NCBI GenBank assembly: GCA_036023115.1
Contig: JAYKKT010000091.1
Coordinates: 30,885,501-30,949,500 of the forward strand
Direction: 5' to 3'
Origin: Brasenia schreberi
Taxonomy: Eukaryota; Streptophyta; Magnoliopsida; Nymphaeales; Cabombaceae
DNA: 64,000 bases
Positions 54,745 through 64,000 of this stretch are shown in pieces (the first letter of the stretch is position 1; each line of letters opens with the position of its first letter). Made by a program: the position numbers and the translations under genes. Under the pieces are notes generated by a model, which saw nothing but the letters and a program-made list of their open reading frames with translations, made no database searches and was not told the origin of the DNA.

Positions 54745-56245
54745 TACAAGAGTTATAAGAGTGGCTTGTCATTGATTATTTTGCTCTTGTAAGGATTGGA
54801 AGGTAAATCCTAGAAAAAGCTTAATTACCCAACATCGACTTTTAGTTTGGGGTTATATAAAGTGAAAAAGTGGTAAAAAAATATTAAAACAAAATAGTGG
54901 AACCTAAAAAATAATGAGAAAACCAATATATTTAAAGAATTCTTTAAGAAGATTTTTTGAATTATGTGGGCACAACTAGTGACATATGAGTAATATATCA
55001 ATACATATTAGAAGTGTCGTAAAAAATGTGTTAATTGAGTCTAAAGGAGGTGTACCAACATAAGAGGAGACATGATAGTGGAATGAAAGAGTACAAGATA
55101 AAATTAGGGTAAAGAATACATGATATAAATTACATTATGCCAATAAGACTAATAAAACTTAAAAGGCCTATTAGAAGGCAAAAAAAAAAAGTACAAAAGA
55201 ATACCAGCAAAACTAAAATTTGAAGAGATTTATATAAAAGGCTTAATTCAAAAGAAGGTAAAACAAATATTTTTAAGATAGTTAAAGCTAGGAAAATTAG
55301 TGATCTTACTTTTGTTATGTGTATCAAAGATGGGGATGAGAAGATTCTAATGGAAAATGATGTTATAAAATATAGAAGAAAAAAATTATTTTCATAAGCT
55401 TTTAACAAAAATATAGTTGTGGAATTAGCTTAAGAGAGCTAACCAAGTCAAAAAAATATATAAACCATAATTTCTATCAATATATTCAAAAGAATAAAGT
55501 CAAATATGCTCTCAAACTTATGAAAGTTGATAAATCTATAGGACCAACCAATATTTCTATAGAAGTATGAAAAATCCTATGAGAGACGGTATCACTTGGC
55601 TTACAAGATTATCTAATAAAATATAAAAAAAACTAAAATATGCTTAAAAAAGAGAGAAAGAGCATAATTATACCCATATCAAGAATTGTGCAAATATCAA
55701 GATATCAACTCGATGAGTAATACTATGACATTATGAGAAAGAATTATTGGATATAGACTGAAACAAGTATCGAGTACATCAGAGAATCAATTTTTATTCA
55801 CACAAAGGTGATCTACTATTGAGATTATTCACCAACCAAGACAGGATATGAAACATTTTACAACTGAAAATAAGAATCTTCATATGACATTTAGTGATTA
55901 TAAAAAGCTTATGATAAGTTGCCAAGAGATATTCTTTGGAGAACCTTAAAAAATAGAGGTATCATATTCATGTACATCAATCTTATAAGAGTCATGTATG
56001 ATGATGCACAAACATGTGTGAGAATTCATGAAGGAATTACAAATTTCTTTGGAAATAATATTAGATTATATTAAAGATTAAATTTAAGTTCATGTTTATT
56101 CATATTGGTTATGGACGAGTTAACAAAATATATTAAAGATGAAGTATCTTGGTATATATTATTTGTGAATGATATTGTGTTAATGAGTCAATTAAAGGAA
56201 AAAATTAATAGGAATTTAGAACTATGGAGAAACATTAGAAAGTAA
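54745..56245 (+). mobile_element. RTE-type LINE fragment lacking its 3' end, copy 5
   Basis: The plus strand follows the 35.9-38.9 kb LINE from about 36650 to 38215: GGAAGGTAAATCC, AGCTTAATTACCCAACATCG, AAGTTGATAAATCTATAGGA, GTATCGAGTACATCAGAGAA, AGTCATGTATGATGATGCAC and GAACTATGGAGAAACATTAG. It is the most diverged of the copies, with dense stops. Unlike the others it is cut at the 3' side, ending abruptly near 56245 against unrelated sequence, so a later event removed the end. Confidence 0.85.
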
Positions 56246-58289
56246 AGACTCTGTAGGCATGAAAATTTTCACTCCGAAGTTTATAAAGAAACTTGAAATG
56301 AAAGTTTCCACACCTACGCTTGCGCGAGCGTGCCAGCTAGTTCAAAACTAGCAAATATTTTGAAAAATTTAGATTTCTAGGCGATTGTAGGCAAGCGGGA
56401 TCTTTTCACTCAAACCTTCTTGAACTGATGCTTAAGGGTCGATATTGAGCGCTTAGAAACTTCAATTTTGCAGCAAATGTAACTCCATTCCACGTGAACA
56501 AGTGTTTTTGAAATGTAATTGAGTTGTGCACCTTGATTCAATACTTGAAATGTAAAAGCTACTTCAGAGCTTGTCTCTAAAATAGATTTGAATATGTTAC
56601 GGGCCTCCAAAAATCTTCCAAATTTTACCAGACCAAGTTGGTAGTATGAAGAGCCTGTAGCCTTTTACAAATCTGAATTCGGAGTAGTATTGAATCAGAA
56701 TTAAATATTTAAATCAAACTGACTCACTGACTCGGAACAGTTCTGTTTCAGAAATACAGAGACTCAAAGATGAGCCTGTATTTCCCTACCCAGAACTCCG
56801 ATTTTGATGTTGTTGGAAAGCTATGGATGTTAGCTTTCTAATGCATCAAAAATCAAATTGATTGGATTCTTGTGGACAGAGATATGAGACTTTTACCCAA
56901 CCTCTGTTTTAGGAAATCCGATTGTACAACAAAAGTACAGAAATTGAGTCGGAATTTTATTACGTGGGTGGGCGGCCCTAAAAATCTTGCCAATTTTATT
57001 TAGAGTGATCTAATGTGTGTGGAGTAAATGTGCCAAATTTCAACTAATCAGAGCAAGCATCAAGGAATTAAAATTACAGGAATAGACATATGCGGAGATG
57101 CTGAAATCCTATTTTCTATTTTTATGAATGTAATGACACGAATTTAAAATGCAACAACCCTTCAATCCCCAAAGCAAATTGCTGGAATGTAAATGAATTG
57201 AAAGTATTTTATAGCTTAAGCATAGAGGGGATTAGATGTATACGACGATTATACAGTATATTGGGAAAGAAATATAATTAAACACATAGAGTGTGTGTGC
57301 AATAGTGAAAATTCTGCAAATATAAATGAAGGCATCAAATCTAATCACTATTACAACGTGGGGGAGGCTTTGGTCCATTAATACAACCCCATTTAATCCA
57401 ATAGAAAGGAGAGAGATGAGATTTGAATGAAGAAATGCATTACTTACCCCTGTTTTTTATTACAAGGAGACCGGAATTCAAGAGTGAATTTGGTCTCTCC
57501 AAACTTGATCTTCTTCAATCTCTCTCACCTAGCTAACACTCCCCTTTCTTCCCCTCTCTTTTTCCTTCACTTGCAACCCACGATTTCCCTTTGTTGCAGA
57601 CCCTATTGATGCCCCAAGATGAGCCCTCCTTTGCTAGAAAATGGCCTAGCTATTCTCTCTCCAAAGTCCCCCCCCAATTTCCAAGAGTGCAAGATGAATC
57701 TCAAGCCTCCCTTGGCCCCTTTTTATAGGCCAAGGGGGTCTGGTTCTAGGAGACTCCATGGGGTGGGTTGGAGCAGGTTTTTGGTAGGCTTGATCCACTC
57801 CAAGCCAGCCCTAAGGTTTTTAATTCGAGTTGAAATAGCCCCTGATCCACTCCAAGCGTACCAAGAGTGCAGAATTATCCCATGTCTTTTTTGACATTTT
57901 GGGTTTTTTCAAAATTCTTTTTCAAAAAGGAACTCCTTTTATCTTCCATCAAAAGGACTTCCAATTTTTCATACTTCCCTTCATTTGGGTTTTAACACCT
58001 ACTACTTGGTAGAGGTTTTTGGTAGAAAATTTTGGAAAACATTTCAAAGTTCCATTTTCCACATAACAAAGTCTAATTTTCAAATAAAATGAAATCCAAA
58101 TGAGTAGACTCTATTCCTACTCTAGGATTTTCATGGTTGAACCTTTTTCCATTGGGATAAGTTGTGGGGACATGGGAAAGAGTTACCACGGTTCCTTTTG
58201 AAGCGTTCTGTGGTTTAAGGCAAAGAGATAGAAAATTACTCTTTTTGAGCTTTGGCTTTTCCTTTTTCTTTCTTTCTTTATTTTTCTCA
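56246..58289. other. Unassigned stretch abutting the truncated LINE
   Basis: At 56310-56330 ACGCTTGCGCGAGCGT forms a small palindrome. Low-complexity prose-like sequence continues with no ORF of interest. The sharp LINE junction at 56246 and a uniform texture to about 59050 suggest one inserted element, perhaps an LTR element, but no LTR pair, primer site or pol motif was found. Confidence 0.3.
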
Positions 58290-58490
58290 TTTTCTAAAAG
58301 AAGACCTCTTTTGAAGAAGTTTTTGTATTTCCTCCGTCTATTCGGGGAAGACTTTTTCTCGGAGGAGTTTTTGAATTCTCTTTTCTTTTTTCTTTCAAAG
58401 AGAAGACTCCTTTTGAAGAAGTTTTTGTATTTCCTTTTTCTTTTTGGAAAAGTCTTCTTTTTTGAGGAGTTTTTGTATTCTCTTTGTATT
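58290..58490. repeat. Tandem repeat of about 100 bp, pyrimidine-rich
   Basis: AGAAGACCTCTTTTGAAGAA with TTTTTGTATTTCCT recurs about 100 bp later as AGAAGACTCCTTTTGAAGAA with TTTTTGTATTTCCT. A third, partial unit follows. The Lys/Arg-rich minus frame (58582-58073, with repeated KYKNFFKR) is a by-product of this repeat. Confidence 0.7.
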
Positions 58491-59450
58491 TTCTTTTTTT
58501 TTCTTTTGAATATTACCAATTTTTCTTTTTGGAGAGAGGAGTAAAATGGGGGAAAACTTATCCCTTTGGTTACTCGATTCAACCGAGATCATCCCATTTC
58601 CTAATAGCATCTACCATTTGAAAATATTTTGCTATTTTGAATAAGGCTTCATTTTGTGAGCCAAGGATTTTTGAAATGTCACCAATTTGGTTTTGAAAAC
58701 TCTACTTTTCGTAAAGTATAAATTTCCTTGAGGTCATACAATCAATCTTTGGTCCTTTTTTTAAGAAATTTCAAAGGAGCTCGATTTTTAAAAATCTTTT
58801 CGAAAGAATTTAACATAGACCCTTTCAAGTATTGGGCATTTTCGCCGTGGTAAGGTGACACGGGTACATTCTTTAGATTTTACAAGCTCTTTGATGTATG
58901 AGAATGGCATAAATTGACTTTGATATTTGGAGTTATACGGGTTGAATTTAGTTTACATACACACACCCCATAACATCACATTACACAATAGATTTAGTTA
59001 AAAGAATTTCAAAAGAAAAGAATTTTAAGAAAGAGAGAAAGGTTCTAGGTCTAAGATGATGTAAACACAAAAACCATGGTTCCGTTTAGTATTGGCACAA
59101 TTAGTTCCATATACAAATGCTAAAGTGGCTTATCGGAGCCTGATGGTTCCAGCCTGTGTGGGCACAGTCCTATTGTTCCAGCCTGGCCCTCCGAAGCAAA
59201 CGCCCTTAAAGTCTCTTTTCACAAGGTCACTTTGTTCCTTCTTCCTTATATATATATTCATGTATAAAATGATTGGATTCGGTCTACTACTAACACTTTT
59301 CATTCATACTCACTTATTACTTTTTAAGACATACATATAATATAATTGTCTTTTATATTCTTTAAAGACCTCTATAACTTTTTAAATTACATTCATTCCC
59401 TCAAAAAATAATTAGCATCATGTCAAAAGTGAGTGCATCTAATATTCCTT
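58491..59450. other. Intergenic stretch, nothing recognised
   Basis: No gene or defined repeat end. An 82-codon plus frame at 59092-59340 has no recognisable domain. Confidence 0.3.
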
Positions 59451-60030
59451 TATGCATATATATATAGAGAGAGACCATAGTCAAATGTGCACATTTATCC
59501 ATATCGGATACTACTTAAAAATCTCAATTATTCGATTTCTGATATCAATGATTGAGATCTTTAAGCAAAAAGGTTGCTTTTTTAATTCAAAACTCAATTG
59601 TTGAGATCCTTAAGGATGTCTAGGTTTAAATGGGTACATGCATTTAACATGTTCTCTCTCTATATAATAATATATAGAGAGAAAGCTAACCGTATAACAT
59701 CCTTAGATACATATCTTGGTTAAACATTTTCATCATTCGATCTTCATGTATATATAGAAAGAGAAAGAAAGAGCTAAATGTATAATGTCTTTAGGAACAT
59801 AATCTTGGTGAAACACTTTCACTGTTTGATCTTTGAGATAATTATAGAGATTTGAATTAAAAGTATTGGTTGAACTTTTTTACTTTGTACTTTCTATTTA
59901 ATTCACCATTTGCATTAGATGTAAAGTAATTCAAATCTTCACCATGATATCAAATATCAACGATTGAGACGTTTAAGCAAGATTATGCCCTTAAATACAT
60001 GACACATTTAGCCCTCTCTCTATACAACAT
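59451..60030. repeat. Locally repeated AT-rich units with a GATTGAGATCTTTAAG word
   Basis: CAATGATTGAGATCTTTAAG (59547), TTGTTGAGATCCTTAAGG (59590) and CAACGATTGAGACGTTTAAG (59960) recur. GAGCTAAATGTATAATGTC-type blocks recur at 59685 and 59770. TCTCTCTATATAATAATATATAGAGAGA at 59655-59685 is a long palindrome. They may be several copies of one MITE-like unit. Confidence 0.45.
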
Positions 60031-61650
60031 AGAAATATTCTTCGAACAAGAAGTATTAAGGGCTTGATACAATAGCATATAACCAAGAACAATACAAATA
60101 AGAGTAAGAATATTTCAAAGTAAAGACCATACAATCTTAGATGATAACAAAAGGAAAATTACCTATGACCAATGAATACCTTGCAAAGTATCACCCCGAG
60201 ATATAGAAGATTGCATTCAGAAGAAACACTTCACCAATATATGATAAGAATAATAAATATGAAAAAGGGTATATTCTTTATAAGTAAGAAATAACACATA
60301 TATTTGTAGTATCACTAACAAGTGAAGGAAAAATACTTTACAAGATAACTGATATTCTTCAAAAGCTAATTTTAGTATATTTTACAAATATTTTGTGCAG
60401 CATGTGACTTATCAAAGCAACAAAGTGTAAGAAAATATTTTTGAATTGACCAAGTATCATTTATCATGTAAATAATAACACCCATATATGAATGTAACTG
60501 CTAATTATCACTACATATATCAACACATAGTAAAACACTACGATGAATGAAAGTATAAGATGTAGCTAACTCTTTTTTCCTCTTCATATAATTTTAATAT
60601 ACGTCTAGTAATTGATTATCTAGAAATAGGTGTTACTAAAAGAATATGTGTATTTTAATGTAATCAACAAAACGAAGTATTTTACTAAAAGTAAATGAAA
60701 GATGGTCTACCAATAAAAAATGTATAAATTCTTCTATCTCGAAGAGTTGTAGTGGAAAAGTCCTATAAAAGCAAATCCACTAGTATAAGAATTTCCTTGT
60801 AAAAAAACAATGGGTTTGCTGAACATATAAACCCACTTCACATGATGGTTGTTGCATTTTGCCTGATTAACAAACATTCTTCAGTGTTTAGTTATGTTAA
60901 GTAAATTTTGAAAAGGCCTGATCCATATGGCTTGGCTTTTGGAGGGAATCCTTCATGTGTCAATAATGATTATGGTTCTTCAACCTCTAGTAACGAAATG
61001 TTTTCTATATAGATTAAGCATTAGAACACTATCTATATTTGTAGTTCTTTCTTGGATTAGGGGTATCGACAGAGGTCTTTGAGGAATATGAAAACTTCAG
61101 CTTATGCCGAAAGTGACTTTTCCTTTATTCTTGAAGCTAAAAGCATCATCACCATGGTTAGCCATTGATTTAGTGAAGAAAAATGAAATCAATTGAAAAT
61201 TGAGAGTCAAAGACTAAGAGTGAAAAAAGAGAGATTGATAAATAAAACAAATAATTATACAATAACAAAAATATTATGAAATATTAACTACGAAAAATAT
61301 AACAAAAAAATATAGAATTTGAAAGAGTTAACAATAGAGCAAGAATGGAAAGAGAGGTGCAAGAGATGAAGAATTGGTGAGAAGTGAGCTTGTGTGTTTG
61401 AAATGGGTTAAGTAAAGATGGAAACGACATAAGGCTTATTTATATAAGTTGAAAGCCGAGAGCCCACTCTCAATGTTTAAAATTCGAGTAGGCTATTCAC
61501 CGTTCAACATGTAAAATCATTACTTGTTTTCATTAGATAAATATGTCTTATATTCATATTGTTTATGAACGATGCTTTTATTTTTTAAATTTCTAATAAC
61601 TAGAAATATGAGATTTAGTACTTCATAATTTTTTTGACATTTAAACAAAT
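60031..61650. other. AT-rich stretch, nothing recognised
   Basis: No open frame of interest, RNA gene or repeat boundary was seen. Confidence 0.35.
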
Positions 61651-62639
61651 TAATATAAAAAATAATGGAGTGGAGCCGTTAGGTCCTGTCCTAGCTGTCC
61701 ATGGCTAATAGGCAGTTGGACATGGCACAGGCGCATGCCCACGCCCACGCCCACGCCCTTTTCTTTCTTTCGTTTTGAATTTGGAAACGCGGCACACAGG
61801 TGGGGAAGGGCCTGGGGCCACGAGCCGCGACATGCAGGCGTGGGAGGGGCTGTGCCACCCACTGGTTCCGCACCGTTCGAAACCTCTGGTTATTCAACAA
61901 GTTCCAGTTCCCACAAAAGTGGAAATGTTACCGAACTTGGGGTCCTTGGTTCCGGTAGCGGTCTCGGGCTAGGTTCAGCTGGTTCAAACTGGCTATATAT
62001 ATATATATATATATGTGAGTTGGGTTTGTCGGTTTTGAATCATGTCCGAGTTGACTTGTATCCTCACACGACCTTTATTGAGTTACTTTTCCGTTACCAG
62101 GATCCAACACGAAAGGCTTAAAAACCTGACTCAGAATGAGTTCTGAGGTTGGGGTGCAAAATTGCTAGGCCTAAATAACTGTAGATCATTGACAGGTACA
62201 AGTTCCGCAGGCAATATCATCTCCTCGTGTATGGTTGACCATGCCACCTAAGTCCTGGGTTCGACCATGTTTTTTTTTATTACACACACGCATGCATGCA
62301 ACCCCTGGGGATCGAACTTGCCACCTACGTCATGGGTTTGAACTTGTTTGGCAAAACCTGAGCTCGTGTCAACCCTTTCGGCTTGCCATCATCGGGAATT
62401 AGAAAACATTTCAGACTGAAGCAAGCTGCCTAGTGTTTCAATATCGCAGGCGGTTTAATCGTTAGGCTTAATTTTTGTAAAATCATTAATAGCGTGAGGG
62501 CAAGGTGTTGTAAAAGAACAAAGCAATCCATGGTCTAAAACGTAGTAATGGCTATAACACACCCTTTAAATAGTGCTTATATCTAGTAGTGGCAATTATG
62601 GACTGGACCCAAACGTGAACTGAAAAACCATGTTCGATC
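61651..62639. other. Intergenic stretch with a GC-rich island and SINE-like relic
   Basis: At 61730-61880 the sequence turns GC-rich ((CCCACG)n at 61738-61756, then GGGGCCACGAGCCGCGACAT), giving overlapping frames without a recognisable domain. A (TA)n tract lies at 61995-62013. At 62270-62345 ACCCCTGGGGATCGAACTTG resembles an inverted SINE B box. Confidence 0.35.
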
Positions 62640-62960
62640 CGGTAGGGTAGAGATGGCTGGTTCTGGTTTTATTGGGAACCAGGAACTGGGACTAAAATGG
62701 TTCCAGTTTGGAGCTAACAGTTGTAGTTCTCCTTATGGTTGATGCCTAAACCATGAAAAACCATAATTTTGATCATAAGAAAATAAAAAGTATCTGAATT
62801 GGCAGTTTGGAACTGGTTTTGGTTCCTGTTTCATGGAAGGTGGAACCATACCCGAACAAGGGAGTCCCCATTTTTCCACTTCTGTTTCAGCCGGTTCTGT
62901 CCAGTTCTTGCCCTGGTCAAATTCCAGTTGAAACCAGATCGTTTTGAACTGACCTGACAA
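62640..62960 (+). repeat. GGTTCC/ACCGG-word repeat, diverged copy
   Basis: GGCTGGTTCTGG, GGAACTGGTTTTGGTTCC, GGAAGGTGGAACC, TCAGCCGGTTCTG and TCCAGTTGAAACCAG follow the order of the copies at 30330 and 33070. No coding potential. Confidence 0.5.
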
Positions 62961-63248
62961 AAGATTGGGTCTGGTCCAAGTGGACCAGGACCAGACTTGA
63001 GCCCAACTTGAAAAAGTGTGTGTGTGTGTTTATATATGTGTAGAATCGGGATTGGTTGGGCCAGTTGATCCAACCCAAATACGACCCGGTTCAGGTCCAT
63101 GTCTTAAAAAAGGACGTGAATAAAGATCGGCTTGCATCCAAGTCGACCTGATTTGGATCCAAACTCAAAGTGAGCCGACCTGAACCTGACCTGTTGATGA
63201 GAATGACACCCCTAATTGTATCCTTCTGGATTAGCGCGTATGCTTCAC

Positions 63249-64000
63249 CAGTGTTGTTTGATGCGTATCGTATTGTGCATCGTTGGGCTCCACGATACGG
63301 GCGTATCGTATCGTATTTTAATATTAAAATAATGCAAAAATTAATTAAAAATCAATAAAAATCCGAAAAAAAATCAAAACAAATTCAGGAAAAATCTGGT
63401 AATTGCTTTAAATTCATATAATGTAAGTTTAGTACAGATTGAGCATTCAACATTGAACAATTGTATCCAAATTTACATATTTTGAATCCAAAAAATGAAA
63501 TACAGATTACAGACACAGTTACATTTTATAAATTGTAATCAGGATCATCAACTAAATAATCTTCATCTTCTCCTTGTTATAGATCCTTATCATCATCATT
63601 AGCGACACCTTCTTCGAAATCAAATTCTTCTTCTCCTTGATGTTGTTGTTGCGCTCTTTCCAAATTCATCCAGGCAATGTCTTCTTCAGTTAGGAGGGCA
63701 TTTTGTTCAGTATCTTCTATAACCCAATCTTCTAACATATCAAAATTATCCAAACTTATTGGATCGAACTAACTTTTTTCTCTATTTTTTTTTAATTGCC
63801 TATGACAAACAAAGATAAACAATTAGTAAATAATATTAACAATTGAAGACTGAAGTTAAACAATATTGAATTGAAAATTTGAAAGTAATACAACATTACC
63901 TTTCACGAAGGTGCATGTTACAACGAATATAAACTAAATCATTTAGTCTTTTGTGTTCCAACCTGTTGCACTTCTTTGTATGAATGTGTTTAAAAACACT
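63249..64000 (-). mobile_element. hAT transposon, C-terminal part, running off the window
   Basis: The left end reads CAGTGTTGTTTGATGCGTAT, then CGATACGGGCGTATCGTATCG, fitting a hAT terminal repeat and subterminal word array. The minus strand encodes, from 63990 downwards, LEHKRLNDLVYIRCNMHLRE, an apparent intron or gap at about 63900-63780, then FDPISLDNFDMLEDWVIED, LLTEEDIAWMNLERAQQQ and the acidic EEEFDFEEGVANDDDKDL to a stop near 63580. This is the C-terminal end of a hAT dimerisation region. It is better preserved than the remnant at 41-43.7 kb, and the rest lies beyond the window. Confidence 0.72.

Noticed and set aside
58073..58582. 169-codon Lys-rich minus-strand frame
   Set aside because: Product of a pyrimidine-rich tandem repeat of about 100 bp; periodic KYKNFFKR follows the DNA repeat.

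Overview
The window is nuclear DNA of a flowering plant. Genes have spliced GT-AG introns, the background is AT-rich and full of retroelement and DNA-transposon debris, and the recognisable proteins are plant families: RabA4 GTPase, cornichon, a POLYCHOME/OSD1-type APC/C inhibitor, an REM-type B3 factor, an OTU protease and a SpoU/TrmL methyltransferase. The species cannot be told from the sequence. There are no bacterial operons, CRISPR arrays or rRNA genes.

Three genes look intact. A four-exon cornichon gene lies on the minus strand (10003 down to 6959, 145 aa). A two-exon RABA4-type small GTPase is on the plus strand (45918-49729, 225 aa). A two-exon POLYCHOME/GIG1-like gene is on the plus strand (52290-54431, 245 aa, two KEN boxes and a C-terminal Met-Arg tail). 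They do housekeeping jobs (ER cargo export, post-Golgi trafficking, cell-cycle control) and share no pathway that the sequence shows.

Three further genes are decayed. An OTU-protease gene (20113-23361) carries two in-frame stops, a frameshift, a lost splice acceptor and a solo LTR with a perfect 5-bp target duplication; removing the LTR and one duplication copy restores the frame. An REM/B3 gene (29239-33937) can be assembled from four exons, but each of exons 3 and 4 has a TGA where CGA would fit. One terminal exon of a TrmL-like methyltransferase (34674-34933, minus) has a frameshift and a TAG, and sits beside a 150-bp (AT)n array and a LINE.

The rest is mostly mobile DNA. One nearly full RTE-type LINE (about 35880-38945) has five truncated relatives at 11.4, 13.3, 22.9, 26.7 and 54.7 kb. 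Two hAT transposase remnants (41.0-43.7 kb and 63.25 kb to the window end) are flanked by CGTATC/GATACG words, and a Mutator/FAR1-like remnant lies at 39.6-40.6 kb. There are LTR fragments, tRNA-derived SINE-like copies, composite dinucleotide arrays and several dispersed families built from short repeated words. I see no new multi-gene system; the most informative objects are the gene-decay records and the word-array repeat families.
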